DNA of 64,000 nt from Polaribacter atrinae (GCF_038023995.1 NZ_CP150660.1:56001-120000), one strand, 5' to 3'. Counted from the stretch's first letter, positions 9,427 through 18,982 are shown. The notes: generated by a model not told the origin, from the letters alone. Translations and numbers: made by a program.

Positions 9427-9519
9427 AGTTGTGTTTTATAGTGTCATTCAAAATTCTTGCCAAATACTGCTTATTTAAAGTCGAAAAAGAATAATTTTGT
9501 TAAAATTAAATTTTTCTAA

Positions 9520-10146
9520 GTGAATTTTAACGATTTTAAAAATAAAATAGCGCAATTAAAAACAACTGAGTTAGGAGGTTTATCTGCACAATTTAAATTA
9601 GCACCTAAAATTAGACTAAAATATGATGCTGATAAAATTACTGCAAATAATCCAAAAAAAGCGGCAGTATTAGCATTGTTTTATCCAAATTTAAAAAATG
9701 AAACTTGTTTTTTACTCACACAAAGAGCTAGCTATAAAGGAATACATTCTGCACAAATAAGTTTTCCAGGAGGTAAGAAGGATCAAACGGATACAAATCT
9801 TCTAAAAACAGCGTTAAGAGAAACCTTTGAAGAAGTTGGTGTTGTTGAGGAATCTATTGAAATAATTAGAGAATTAACAGATGTATATATTCCGCCAAGT
9901 AATTTCTTGGCAACCCCTTTTTTAGGATATGCAAATCAAAGACCAAATTTTAATTTAAACTACGAAGTAGCGCAAACAATTGAGGTTCTACTAAGAGATT
10001 TGTTAAGTGAAACAAATTTTACTTCTATAAAAATGAATACTTCTTATATGAATAACGTAGAAGTACCGTGCTTTAATCTAGATGGTTATGTTGTTTGGGG
10101 GGCAACAGCCATGATGCTTTCTGAAATTAAAGAACTCTTAAAATAG
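9520..10146 (+). CDS. Nudix hydrolase, CoA pyrophosphatase type
   Basis: Nudix enzymes of this subgroup (NudL/YeaB, UPF0035) cleave coenzyme A and related compounds to 3',5'-ADP and phosphopantetheine. Here the subgroup signature LLTQRAS...HSAQISFPGGK precedes a Nudix box ending TALRETFEEVGV near residue 112, with the REXXEE metal-binding core intact. 208 residues is the normal length. Translation appears to begin at GTG (9520); no ATG precedes it in frame. A TAATTTTG box lies at 9492-9499. Confidence 0.88.
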   Translation: MNFNDFKNKIAQLKTTELGGLSAQFKLAPKIRLKYDADKITANNPKKAAVLALFYPNLKNETCFLLTQRASYKGIHSAQISFPGGKKDQTDTNLLKTALRETFEEVGVVEESIEIIRELTDVYIPPSNFLATPFLGYANQRPNFNLNYEVAQTIEVLLRDLLSETNFTSIKMNTSYMNNVEVPCFNLDGYVVWGATAMMLSEIKELLK

Positions 10147-10166
10147 CATCTTTCTTAATTGTTTTG

Positions 10167-10174
10167 TAAGTTTG
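10167..10174 (+). promoter_or_regulatory. Putative -7 box (TAAGTTTG) for the acyltransferase
   Basis: TAAGTTTG matches TAnnTTTG and lies 25 bases before the ATG at 10200, in the short gap after the Nudix gene. No clear -33 TTG. Confidence 0.4.
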
Positions 10175-10199
10175 TTAAAATAACTAAAACTAATTTAGA

Positions 10200-11015
10200 A
10201 TGCCTTTATTTAAAAGGAACCCATTTGGTCATATTTTATTCCTAAAAAAATGGCTTATAAGAATTTTTGGAATTGTTTCTCACGGTAGATATCGTAAATT
10301 CAATAACCTACAGATTGAAGGTTCAGAAAATCTTAAAAACTTACCAGATTCAGGAGTCTTATTTATTGCCAATCACCAAACTTATTTTGCTGATGTAGCG
10401 GCAATGTATCACGTTTTTAATGCTTCTTTAAGTGGTAGAGATGATTCTATTAAAAATATTGGATATATCTGGAAACCCAAATTGAATGTTTATTTTGTTG
10501 CTGCAGGAGAAACAATGAGAGCGGGATTATTACCTAAAATATTTGCTTATATGGGATCTGTTTCTATAGAAAGAACCTGGAGAAGTGGTGGTAAAGATGT
10601 AAAAAGACAAGTTAAAAATTCTGATATTTCTAATATTGGAAAAGCAATAAAAGATGGTTGGGTAATTACTTTTCCACAAGGTACAACAACCCCTTTTAGA
10701 CCAATTAGAAGAGGTACAGCTCATATTATTAAAACCTATAAACCAGTTGTAGTACCAATTGTAATAGATGGTTTTAGACGTTCTTTTGATAAAAAAGGAT
10801 TAAATATTAAGAAACGTAATGTTTTACAATCTATGGTTATTAAAGAACCGTTAGATATAGATTATGAAAATGAAACCGTTGCAGAAATAGTAACTAAGAT
10901 AGAGTATGCTATAGAGCAACATCCTTCATTTTTAAAAGTTTTATCTGTAAAACAATTAGAAGAACTTACAAAAGAAGAAGAAGAATTGAATAAGAAAAGA
11001 GAGTTTTGGAGCTAA
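10200..11015 (+). CDS. 1-acyl-sn-glycerol-3-phosphate acyltransferase family protein (PlsC-like)
   Basis: A 271-residue acyltransferase expected to acylate a lysophospholipid at the inner membrane. Block I is ANHQTYFAD near residue 58; the His-Asp spacing is one residue longer than the canonical HX4D, so the catalytic pair reads HX5D unless a different Asp is used. The block III equivalent is FPQGTTTPFRPIRRG near residue 158, followed by VVVPIVIDG (block IV). The C-terminus is charged and helical. Probably PlsC-like, but a glycolipid or ornithine-lipid acyltransferase remains possible. Confidence 0.85.
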   Translation: MPLFKRNPFGHILFLKKWLIRIFGIVSHGRYRKFNNLQIEGSENLKNLPDSGVLFIANHQTYFADVAAMYHVFNASLSGRDDSIKNIGYIWKPKLNVYFVAAGETMRAGLLPKIFAYMGSVSIERTWRSGGKDVKRQVKNSDISNIGKAIKDGWVITFPQGTTTPFRPIRRGTAHIIKTYKPVVVPIVIDGFRRSFDKKGLNIKKRNVLQSMVIKEPLDIDYENETVAEIVTKIEYAIEQHPSFLKVLSVKQLEELTKEEEELNKKREFWS

Positions 11016-11045
11016 TTATTCAATTTGAAATATACTACTTAAAAG

Positions 11046-11068
11046 CCTCGAAATTTCGAGGTTTTTTT
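11046..11068 (+). terminator. Intrinsic terminator after the acyltransferase gene
   Basis: CCTCGAAATTTCGAGG is a perfect palindrome (11046-11061) followed by seven T residues, 30 bases after the stop codon. Confidence 0.85.
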
Positions 11069-11186
11069 ATGCAATAAAATTAGATTTAAGAACTTCATCA
11101 ATAGGTAAACAACCAACTTTTGTACAATCTATATTTGTTTATAATAACCATATTAAAAACTATATAGATATACCCTAATTAAGCTG

Positions 11187-11194
11187 TATATTTG
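11187..11194 (+). promoter_or_regulatory. -7 box (TATATTTG) for rimO; rules out the TTG at 11192 as a start
   Basis: TATATTTG matches TAnnTTTG. The longest open frame of rimO could start at a TTG that lies inside this box, so that start is unlikely; transcription should begin near 11200 and translation at ATG 11213. Confidence 0.6.
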
Positions 11195-11212
11195 CAGTCT
11201 GAAAAAAATGAT

Positions 11213-12565
11213 ATGCGTACAAAAACCATCAAAAAAAATAAGATTAACGTAGTTACTTTAGGGTGTTCTAAAAATGTTTACGATTCTGAGGTGTTAATGG
11301 GACAATTAAAGGCCAACGGAAAAGAGGTTGTTCACGAAGATGAAAACGATGATGGAAATATTGTCGTAATCAATACTTGTGGATTTATTGGTAAAGCCAA
11401 AGAAGAATCTATTGATACAATTTTACATTATGCAAAAAGAAAAGAAGCTGGTGAAATTGATAAAGTTTTTGTTTCTGGTTGTTTAAGTGAACGTTATAAA
11501 CCAGATTTAGAAGCAGAAATTACCAATGTAGATCAATATTTTGGTACGCACGATTTACCGAATCTTTTACAAGCATTAGAAGCAGATTATAAGCACGAAT
11601 TAATTGGTGAACGTTTAACTACAACACCTAAACATTATGCGTATTTAAAAATAGCAGAAGGTTGTGATAGACCTTGTTCGTTTTGTGCAATTCCTTTAAT
11701 GAGAGGAAAACACGTTTCTACACCTATTGAAGATATTGTTACAGAAGCAACAAAACTTGCAGAAAAAGGAATTAAAGAAGTAATGTTAATCGCGCAAGAT
11801 TTAACGTATTACGGATTAGATATTTACAAAAAAAGAGCATTAGCAGATTTATTAGAAGCTTTGGCTAAGGTAGAAGGAATTGAATGGATTAGAATGCATT
11901 ATGCTTTTCCAACAGGTTTCCCTATGGATGTTTTAGAGGTAATGAAACGTGAACCTAAAGTGTGTAATTATTTAGATATTCCTTTACAACACATTAATAC
12001 AGAGTTGTTAAAGTCGATGAAACGTGGTACAACGCACGAAAAAACAACGGCATTAATTCATAAATTTAGAGAAGTTGTCCCAGAAATGGCTATTAGAACA
12101 ACTTTGATTGTTGGTTATCCTGGAGAAACAGAAGAAATGTTTCAAGAGTTAAAAGATTGGATCGAAGAAATGCGTTTTGAACGTATGGGCGCTTTTGAGT
12201 ATTCTCATGAAGAAAATACTGGAGCATATGTTTTAGAAGATGATGTACCTGCAGAAGTAAAGTTTAGAAGAGTAAATGAGATTATGGAAATTCAATCTCA
12301 AATTTCTTGGGAATTAAATCAAGAGAAAATAGGAAAAACATTTAGATGTTTATTCGACAGAAAAGATGGAGAGTTTTTCTACGGAAGAACAGAATCTGAT
12401 TCGCCAGATGTAGATAATGATGTTATTGTAGATGCAAAAGAACATTATATTAAAATAGGTGAATTTATAGATATTAAAATCCACGAAGCAGGAGATTATG
12501 ATCTATACGGTACACCAACTGTTAAGCAAGAAAAACCAGTTTCTTTAAATCAAAAAAGAAAATAA
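11213..12565 (+). CDS. rimO: Ribosomal protein S12 methylthiotransferase RimO
   Basis: A radical-SAM enzyme that adds a methylthio group to a conserved aspartate of ribosomal protein S12. The N-terminal UPF0004 domain carries three cluster cysteines (LGCSKN, NTCGFI, SGCLSER). The radical SAM motif CX3CX2C is CDRPCSFC near residue 140, and the C-terminal 65 residues form the TRAM domain. RimO rather than MiaB is indicated by GCSKNVYDSE and the IPLMRGKHVS region. I place the start at ATG 11213 (MRTKTIKK), because the upstream TTG lies in the promoter. Confidence 0.95.
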   Translation: MRTKTIKKNKINVVTLGCSKNVYDSEVLMGQLKANGKEVVHEDENDDGNIVVINTCGFIGKAKEESIDTILHYAKRKEAGEIDKVFVSGCLSERYKPDLEAEITNVDQYFGTHDLPNLLQALEADYKHELIGERLTTTPKHYAYLKIAEGCDRPCSFCAIPLMRGKHVSTPIEDIVTEATKLAEKGIKEVMLIAQDLTYYGLDIYKKRALADLLEALAKVEGIEWIRMHYAFPTGFPMDVLEVMKREPKVCNYLDIPLQHINTELLKSMKRGTTHEKTTALIHKFREVVPEMAIRTTLIVGYPGETEEMFQELKDWIEEMRFERMGAFEYSHEENTGAYVLEDDVPAEVKFRRVNEIMEIQSQISWELNQEKIGKTFRCLFDRKDGEFFYGRTESDSPDVDNDVIVDAKEHYIKIGEFIDIKIHEAGDYDLYGTPTVKQEKPVSLNQKRK

Positions 12566-12573
12566 ATAATCAA

Positions 12574-12599
12574 AATCCTACTTTATGTAGGATTTTTTT
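12574..12599 (+). terminator. Intrinsic terminator after rimO
   Basis: AATCCTAC (12574-12581) pairs with GTAGGATT (12587-12594) around a 5-base loop, followed by a T-run to 12599. The next gene's first possible ATG (12600) touches the T-run. Confidence 0.85.
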
Positions 12600-12614
12600 A
12601 TGCAAATTGTTCGT

Positions 12615-13340
12615 ATGAAAAAAACGTATTTTAATTGGAGTTCTGGTAAAGATTCTGCTTTGGCACTTTATAAAATTTTACAAGATCCAACTTACAATTT
12701 AGATTTATTAGTAACCACAATTAATAAAGATTTTAATAGAGTTTCTATGCACGGTCTTAGAAATGATTTATTATTAAAGCAAGCAGCATCTATAGGAATC
12801 GATTTAAAAACAATAGAATTTCCTGCGGATGTTACGATGGATTTGTATGCTGAAATAATGAAAGAGGCGATGGATTCTTTAGTAGAAAAAAAATATTCAC
12901 ATACTATTTTTGGTGATATTTTTCTGGAAGATTTAAAAGCATACAGAGATACTAAATTAGCTGAGGTAAATATCACAGGAGTGTATCCGCTTTGGAAAAA
13001 AGATACTAAAGAAGTCTTGCAAGAATTTTTAGCTTTAGGCTTTAAGGCAATTACAGTTTGTGTAAATGCAAAGTTACTAGGCGAAGAATTTGTGGGACGA
13101 GTTATCGATGAACAGTTTATAAAGGATTTACCAGAAAATGTAGATGTTTGCGGAGAAAATGGTGAGTTTCATACTTTTGTTTTTGACGGACCTATCTTTA
13201 AAAACCCAATTGATTTTTCTATAGGAGAAAAAGTTCTTCGTTCTTATACGTTACATGATAATGAAGATGATAATTGTTATCAAGCTAAAAAAGAAGAAGC
13301 TAACCACGATACTAGTTTTTGGTATTGTGATTTGAGTTGA
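12615..13340 (+). CDS. Dph6-related ATP pyrophosphatase (diphthine-ammonia ligase family)
   Basis: An adenine nucleotide alpha-hydrolase-type protein with the PP-loop SSGKDSALAL within the first 20 residues. In archaea and eukaryotes Dph6 amidates diphthine on EF-2; bacteria lack diphthamide, so the substrate here is unknown. Conserved family segments include LRNDLLLKQA, FGDIFLEDLKAYRD and GENGEFHTFVFDGP near the C-terminus. ATG 12600 would add five residues but abuts the rimO terminator; the common family N-terminus MKKTYFNWSSGKDS starts at 12615, which I prefer. Confidence 0.88.
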   Translation: MKKTYFNWSSGKDSALALYKILQDPTYNLDLLVTTINKDFNRVSMHGLRNDLLLKQAASIGIDLKTIEFPADVTMDLYAEIMKEAMDSLVEKKYSHTIFGDIFLEDLKAYRDTKLAEVNITGVYPLWKKDTKEVLQEFLALGFKAITVCVNAKLLGEEFVGRVIDEQFIKDLPENVDVCGENGEFHTFVFDGPIFKNPIDFSIGEKVLRSYTLHDNEDDNCYQAKKEEANHDTSFWYCDLS

Positions 13341-13360
13341 TTCTACTTTTTATAAAATAT

Positions 13361-13388
13361 AAAAACCCGATCTATTGATCGGGTTTTT
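13361..13388. terminator. Intrinsic terminator, bidirectional
   Basis: AAAAACCCGATC (13361-13372) pairs perfectly with GATCGGGTTTTT (13377-13388) around a 4-base loop, giving U-runs in both directions between the Dph6-like gene and the convergent peptidase gene. Confidence 0.9.
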
Positions 13389-13453
13389 AAGTTTTAATAT
13401 TGTTTGATGATAAATATTAATTGAGCTCTTAAGATAACTTGTTTTAAGTAACT

Positions 13454-13530
13454 GCTTGCGTTAAGGATTGAAATGGCATCCTTTTTACTTTTTTGTAAAA
13501 AGATATAATGGAAAGCCTGTTAAAACGCCC
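13454..13530 (+). repeat. Structured dispersed element, copy A
   Basis: Plus-strand order: GCGTT, block GGATTGAAATGGCATCC, central hairpin CTTTTTAC/GTAAAAAG, block GATATAATGGAAAGC, then AACGCCC. The outer GCGTT can pair with AACGC. Same blocks as copies B, C, C-prime and D. It sits between two convergent genes, downstream of a separate terminator. Confidence 0.75.
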
Positions 13531-13541
13531 AAATTAAAAAT

Positions 13542-16019
13542 CTATTTCAATTTATCTGAATTTAATAAGAAAACAGCATTGGCAACAAATAGTTTTCCGT
13601 TTTGCCAGAAAGATCTAAACAAAGGGTTGTCTACCATATAAATGATGCTTCCGCTACCCATTTTTTCCTCGGCAAATAAAACAGATTTTGGTACTTTTTT
13701 TATGGCTTTACTACCTGCGTAACCAGATACATTTTTAACATTTTCATCAAAGTAAGCAACGTTATTTCCGTCTTTTAAATACTCATACGTAGTTCCACCC
13801 AATTTTAAAGAAAAATAGGTTTTTCCATAACCAAAAGCTAATGGATGCGTATTGTCTAAAGTACTTTTAAAAATACTACCGGTAATTAAATGGGCTACAC
13901 TTTTGCGTTCTCTATCTGCAAAAGGAATTAAATTTGCTTCTTTAATTATTTCTTCGGATACTTTCTTTTTTAAAGAGAATTCCTTTTTATCTGCAAAACT
14001 ATTTAAAGCGTTTCCAATAGCAATTAAAGTACCACCAGAACGCGTCCAAGTTTTTAATTTCTCTAAAGTAGTTTTTGTTAAAACTGAATTATATCGTCCG
14101 TCAGGAATAATAATAACATCGTATTTTGAATAATCTAAATAGCTAAAATTGTCTGAGTTTACATTGGTTATTGGGTATTGTAATTGTGTTTCAAAGAAAT
14201 GCCAAATTTCACCAAAGCTTAAAGAAGATGTTCCCTTACCAGATAAAACCGCAACTTTTTGTTGGTTGATTGGTTTTACAGAATACGAACCAAAGTCTGC
14301 ACCAGAAGAAACAAAACCTGTAGAAACATTTGCTAATTCTCTTTGGTGCTTGTTTGCAATGGTTATTAAATTCGTATCAAAATCATCATTTCTGTTGTCA
14401 TTTCTTAAAATAATTAAAGTTCCTCTTTCATACGATTTACCCGCAATAGAAAAAGGTTTTTCTGAGAAACGAGGCGTAATATTTGCTTGTAACAAAGCTC
14501 CTAAAAAAGTGGCATCCTTTAAACTATTCCACTTAGAGATGTAAGCATACGCACTTTTATCAATTAAATTAGTAATAGGTTTTGTGGCTTTGCTAGCGCT
14601 AGAACTTACTTTTGTTTTAGAAGCAATTGCTTTAAATCCGTGGGCATAAGGTAAAGACCAAGCAGTAATATCATAGGTTAAAGAATCTACTATTTTTGCT
14701 TTAGGCTCAAAAAGTACTTTTACCATTTTTCCTTTTGGCTGATTGGTGTGTATTACTAAATCAGATGAAGAAACATTCATTTTAGCTTCTTTTTGAGTAC
14801 TATAATCATACCCTTTTACAGTACCTGTATTTGTGTTTTCATAGGTAATTTCATGCGTGTCTAACAATGCTTTTAAACGATTTGTCTTGTCTTCATTTTC
14901 ATTTTTTAACACATAACTTTTGAATTCTATAGCATCATTTTTAAAGAACTTTCTAAATTCGGTATTTAATTTTTCTGCATTTTTAGAGGAAACTTCTACA
15001 GTAGACAAACCTGTTGTAAGATGATGTGTAGCTCTATCTTTTAAGGTTAAAACTTCTCCTTGATCTGTATTGATGCCTAAACCAGCCATTCCATGACCAG
15101 CTTGTTCATAGGTCATTCCAATGGCACCCATATAAGTTGGGTAGGTGTCTCCGTAACTTGGGTATAATAAATCGAAACTTTCTTTTGTAAAATACAACCA
15201 ACCTTCTTTATCAAAGTAACTCGCATGATTTTTTCCTATTTCAGTTTGAAATTCTCTTTGCCAATCAGAAATAATTTCATGAAAAGGTTCTGCCGCTGGT
15301 GCAAAATAATAAGGATTATTGATATATTGTTCGTGGAAATCTACATGTACATGAGGCATCCATTTGTTATACATTTTTATACGTTGTGCAGATTCTACTT
15401 GTGTAACCCAAGCCCAATCTCTATTTAAATCGAATAAATAATGATTTGGTCTTCCAGAAGGCCAAGGTTCTGCATGTTCTTTTGCATCTTGGTTGCTATT
15501 ATAAGGAGTGCTTTTTACTTGGTTGTACCAATTCACATATCTATCTCGTCCGTCTGGATTTACAGAAGGATCTATAATTACCACTGTGTTTTCTAACCAA
15601 GCAGCTTTTTTAGTAACCAATTCATACAAAGTTAACATGGCTGCTTCTGTACTAGAAGCCTCGTTTCCATGTACGTTGTAACTTAACCAAACAATGGCTT
15701 TATTGTTTTTAGAATTTCCAGAAAGAATACCTGTTTGCGTAAGGTTGTTTTTTCTAATAGTTTCTAAATTATTGATGTTTTCTTGCGAAGAAATATAACT
15801 TAAATACAAAGGTCTGTGTTCATTAGTTTCTCCGTATTTTTCTAATTTTACATTAGATAAAGTGTTGCTAACATATTTAAAATAGTCTACAACTTTATGA
15901 TTTCGGGTAAAACGAGTACCAATTTCATAACCTAAAAATTGAGAAGGAGATTGTAGTGTTTGAGAAAAAATGCTTCCAACCGTTAAGAAAGCAGTGATAA
16001 AAAGGATTTTAATTTTCAT
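13542..16019 (-). CDS. Secreted M14-family zinc carboxypeptidase-like protein
   Basis: About 825 residues with a signal peptide (MKIKILFITAFLTVGSIFSQ); I prefer the ATG at 16019 over the upstream in-frame start because the signal sequence begins there. The zinc site is NVHGNEASSTEA (HXXE), with NPDGRDRYVNWY and the third-ligand region VDFHEQY following; the C-terminal half contains a ThuA/GATase-like segment (KYDVIIIPDG) and a Gly-rich end. Exported peptidase presumably acting on peptides in the periplasm or outside. A second family member lies at 58389-60875. A TACTTTTG box lies on its strand at 16038-16045. Confidence 0.88.
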   Translation of the reverse strand: MKIKILFITAFLTVGSIFSQTLQSPSQFLGYEIGTRFTRNHKVVDYFKYVSNTLSNVKLEKYGETNEHRPLYLSYISSQENINNLETIRKNNLTQTGILSGNSKNNKAIVWLSYNVHGNEASSTEAAMLTLYELVTKKAAWLENTVVIIDPSVNPDGRDRYVNWYNQVKSTPYNSNQDAKEHAEPWPSGRPNHYLFDLNRDWAWVTQVESAQRIKMYNKWMPHVHVDFHEQYINNPYYFAPAAEPFHEIISDWQREFQTEIGKNHASYFDKEGWLYFTKESFDLLYPSYGDTYPTYMGAIGMTYEQAGHGMAGLGINTDQGEVLTLKDRATHHLTTGLSTVEVSSKNAEKLNTEFRKFFKNDAIEFKSYVLKNENEDKTNRLKALLDTHEITYENTNTGTVKGYDYSTQKEAKMNVSSSDLVIHTNQPKGKMVKVLFEPKAKIVDSLTYDITAWSLPYAHGFKAIASKTKVSSSASKATKPITNLIDKSAYAYISKWNSLKDATFLGALLQANITPRFSEKPFSIAGKSYERGTLIILRNDNRNDDFDTNLITIANKHQRELANVSTGFVSSGADFGSYSVKPINQQKVAVLSGKGTSSLSFGEIWHFFETQLQYPITNVNSDNFSYLDYSKYDVIIIPDGRYNSVLTKTTLEKLKTWTRSGGTLIAIGNALNSFADKKEFSLKKKVSEEIIKEANLIPFADRERKSVAHLITGSIFKSTLDNTHPLAFGYGKTYFSLKLGGTTYEYLKDGNNVAYFDENVKNVSGYAGSKAIKKVPKSVLFAEEKMGSGSIIYMVDNPLFRSFWQNGKLFVANAVFLLNSDKLK

Positions 16020-16037
16020 AAAGATGGGTTTGGAAGC

Positions 16038-16045
16038 CAAAAGTA
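16038..16045 (-). promoter_or_regulatory. Putative -7 box (TACTTTTG) for the M14 peptidase
   Basis: The minus strand reads TACTTTTG, 18 bases before the preferred ATG at 16019. It overlaps the longer ORF start (16040), which supports the shorter start. Confidence 0.5.
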
Positions 16046-16218
16046 AGAATATATTTTTTTGTTTATCAGAAGATTGATTCTTTATGTTGTTAAAACTTTG
16101 TTAGATTGAAAGAAGCCTTTCGACAAAGGATAAATAATTCGTATTTTTATCAAAAATTAATCAAACTAAATGAATTCTACCACAGAATCTGATTGTTGCA
16201 AAAACCGTGTTATTTAAG

Positions 16219-17811
16219 ATGAAAGTAACACAGATACCATTTCAAAAAACAGGATTTTTTTCTAATATAATGCTAGATTATTTAGAGAAAAAAGAGTCTA
16301 TACAACCATTTTATAATAATTTTCCGGATATTTCTGGTTTTCATAATCAGATAGAAGAGAAGCAAAAATCGTTTAGATTGCAATCTAGATTGGTGCTAGT
16401 AGATGCTTTAAAAAATCAATACAAAGGTTTTAACGTTTCTAAAAAAACGGAAGAAAACATTGAAACTCTAAAGTTACAAAATACATTTACAGTGACTACG
16501 GGACATCAATTAAACTTGTTTACGGGTCCTTTATACTTCTTGTATAAAATTCTTTCTACTATTAATTTGTGTGAAGAATTGTCTGAAAAATTTCCAGAAC
16601 AAAATTTTGTTCCAATTTATTGGATGGCAACAGAAGATCATGATTTTGAAGAGATTAATTATTTTAATTTTGATGGAAAAAAAGTACTTTGGAACCGTGA
16701 AGATGGTGGGGCAGTTGGACGTTTTTCTACTGAAGGATTAGCAGCCGTTTTCGATGTTTTTTCTGAACACTTGGGGCATTCTAAAAATGCAGAATTTCTA
16801 AAAAAGTTATTTTTTGATGGGTATTTAAAACATCATAATTTAGCTGATGCTACACGTTATATTGCAAATGAATTATTTAGCGATTATGGTTTGATTATTT
16901 TAGATGGAGATGATGCTAGTCTAAAACAATTGTTTACCCCAATTGTAAAAGACGAACTAGAAAACGAAACTTCGTTTAAAGCTGTTTCAAAAACAATTAT
17001 AGATTTAGAAAAGAATTATAAAATTCAAGTGAACCCAAGAGAAATTAATTTATTTTATTTGGGAGCTGATTTTAGAGAACGTATTATTTTTGAAGAAGGA
17101 GTTTACAAAGTAAACAACACAGATATTACTTTTTCTAAGGCTGAAATTTTAAAAGAAGTAGATGAAAATCCGAAAGCATTTTCTCCAAACGTAATAATGA
17201 GACCTTTATACCAAGAGGTAATTTTACCAAACCTTTGTTATTTAGGTGGAGGAGGAGAGATGGCGTATTGGTTAGAATTAAAAGATTATTTTAAAGAAGT
17301 AGCCATTCCATTTCCTATTTTACTATTGCGTAATTCTGTGCAAGTAGTTTCTGAAAAACAAGCAAAAAAGTTAGAGAAATTAAATATTTCTTTAGAAGAA
17401 CTGTTTTTAAATCAATATGATTTATTGTCTGAAAAGGTGATAGAAAACTCAGAGATTAAGGTGAATTTTAATGAGAAGATTCAGTTTTTACAAAAGCAAT
17501 TTTTAGAACTGAAAGAAGTAGCCAAACAAACAGATGTTTCTTTTGTAAATGCAGTAAATGCACAAGAAAGAAAGCAAGTTAAAGGTTTAGAGAATTTACA
17601 AAAGCGTTTGTTAAAAGCAGAGAAAAAAAGACAAACAGATTTAGTGGAAAGAATTACGCTACTTCAAAATGAAATTTTACCAAATCAGAGTTTAGAAGAG
17701 CGTCAACGTAATTTTTCTGAATATTATTTAGAATATGGTTCAGCATTTACAAAAGCATTAAAAGTTTCATTAAAACCATTGCAATTAGAGTTTACAATTT
17801 TAGAACTGTAA
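16219..17811 (+). CDS. bshC: Bacillithiol biosynthesis cysteine-adding enzyme BshC
   Basis: Adds cysteine to glucosaminyl-malate, the last step in synthesis of the low-molecular-weight thiol bacillithiol. About 530 residues, the family length. Recognised by the N-terminus (IPFQKTGFFSNIMLDYLE), TTGHQLNLFTGPLYFLYK near residue 95, YWMATEDHDFEEI, and a late coiled-coil (residues 395-490). I use ATG 16219; a GTG at 16207 would add four residues. bshA and bshB are not in the window. The broken bacillithiol-transferase relic at 61803-62045 belongs to the same thiol system. Confidence 0.95.
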   Translation: MKVTQIPFQKTGFFSNIMLDYLEKKESIQPFYNNFPDISGFHNQIEEKQKSFRLQSRLVLVDALKNQYKGFNVSKKTEENIETLKLQNTFTVTTGHQLNLFTGPLYFLYKILSTINLCEELSEKFPEQNFVPIYWMATEDHDFEEINYFNFDGKKVLWNREDGGAVGRFSTEGLAAVFDVFSEHLGHSKNAEFLKKLFFDGYLKHHNLADATRYIANELFSDYGLIILDGDDASLKQLFTPIVKDELENETSFKAVSKTIIDLEKNYKIQVNPREINLFYLGADFRERIIFEEGVYKVNNTDITFSKAEILKEVDENPKAFSPNVIMRPLYQEVILPNLCYLGGGGEMAYWLELKDYFKEVAIPFPILLLRNSVQVVSEKQAKKLEKLNISLEELFLNQYDLLSEKVIENSEIKVNFNEKIQFLQKQFLELKEVAKQTDVSFVNAVNAQERKQVKGLENLQKRLLKAEKKRQTDLVERITLLQNEILPNQSLEERQRNFSEYYLEYGSAFTKALKVSLKPLQLEFTILEL

Positions 17812-17820
17812 CACAGCTTT

Positions 17821-17861
17821 TTTTAGAGAGAATATAGCTGTTTACAGCGTTTTCTCTAAAA
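17821..17861 (+). terminator. Nested hairpin after bshC, possible terminator
   Basis: TTTTAGAGA (17821-17829) can pair with TCTCTAAAA (17853-17861), enclosing a second stem GCTG/CAGC. No T-run follows, so terminator activity is uncertain. Confidence 0.4.
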
Positions 17862-18083
17862 TGTTTACCTCATACATAACGTTCTCTCATTTTGAAATGA
17901 TTTTTTTTGAAGTGAATTATGTGTTTTAAATAGAAAATAAATTATTTTGAACTAACTTTATAAATTCGAGCTAATTCATCTTATTATAAACTACTTTTGA
18001 CCTTTGAAAAAAAGAAACACAAATGGCTGTGACAATCAGTATAATTCGTTTTGTTTTTTTTCAATATAATTACACGAAATACA

Positions 18084-18938
18084 ATGAAAGATAAAGGATT
18101 ACACCCAAAAAATAAATTCAACAAAGGTTATAATTTTGATGAATTAATTATCATAAACCCAGCATTAAAAGAATACGTCGCTAAAAATCAATTTGATACT
18201 GTTACCATAGATTTTTCAAATCCGGATGCAGTAAAAGAATTGAATAAAGCTCTATTATTTTCTTTAGATAAAATTTCTACTTGGAATTTTGGTGACAAAA
18301 ACTTATGTCCTCCAATTCCTGGACGTTTAGATTACATTCACCATTTAGCAGATTTACTTTCTGGAGAAAAAGATATTAAGATATTAGATATTGGTACAGG
18401 TGCAACTGGTATTTATCCTTTATTAGGTATTGCAGAATATGATTGGAATTTTGTAGCTACAGACATCGATTTAGATTCTTTAGATACTGCCCAAGATATT
18501 ATGGACGATAATAATTTTACAAATAAAATTGAATTACGTCAACAATTAAATGAAGAACAAATTTTAAAAGGAATTTTAAAAGACACAGATTCTTTTTCTG
18601 CAACAATGTGTAATCCTCCTTTTTACAAATCGGCAGAAGAAGCACAAGGAGCTAATGGAAGAAAGTCTAGAAACTTAGGCAATAACGCAGTTAGAAACTT
18701 TGCAGGAAACAACAATGAGCTTTGGTACATTGGTGGAGAAAAAGCTTTTTTACATAATTATTTATATGAAAGTTCTTTGTTTCCTAAAAGTAGTAAATGG
18801 TACACAAGTTTAGTTTCTAAGAAAGAAAACGTAAAAAGTTTAGAAAAATCTTCTGCAAAATTAGGGGCTGCTGAGTTTAAAATTATTCCGATGCATCAAG
18901 GAAATAAAGTAACTAGAATTGTTGCTTGGAGGTTTTAA
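18084..18938 (+). CDS. rlmF: 23S rRNA (adenine(1618)-N(6))-methyltransferase RlmF
   Basis: SAM-dependent methylation of A1618 (E. coli numbering) in 23S rRNA. About 284 residues. N-terminal HPKNKFNKGYNF is the family start; the SAM site is LDIGTGATGIYPLLG near residue 103 and the catalytic N6-adenine motif is CNPPFYKS near residue 180. The ATG at 18084 (MKDKGLHPKN) is preferred over an in-frame start 33 bases upstream, because the extra residues (MFFFNIITRNT) do not look like this family. Followed by a strong terminator. Confidence 0.95.
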   Translation: MKDKGLHPKNKFNKGYNFDELIIINPALKEYVAKNQFDTVTIDFSNPDAVKELNKALLFSLDKISTWNFGDKNLCPPIPGRLDYIHHLADLLSGEKDIKILDIGTGATGIYPLLGIAEYDWNFVATDIDLDSLDTAQDIMDDNNFTNKIELRQQLNEEQILKGILKDTDSFSATMCNPPFYKSAEEAQGANGRKSRNLGNNAVRNFAGNNNELWYIGGEKAFLHNYLYESSLFPKSSKWYTSLVSKKENVKSLEKSSAKLGAAEFKIIPMHQGNKVTRIVAWRF

Positions 18939-18982
18939 GAAAACTTCTTTATTTTCTTAATAAGAAAACATATTTATAAAAA

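Noticed and set aside
11192..11212. TTG start for rimO
   Set aside because: It lies within the TATATTTG promoter box; ATG 11213 gives a normal RimO N-terminus.
13454..13530. CRISPR repeat or array
   Set aside because: The elements are single, far apart, in both orientations and without spacers; no cas genes are present.
13852..14544. Plus-strand open frames inside the M14 gene
   Set aside because: Opposite-strand shadows of a clear M14 peptidase; no start context and no family signal.
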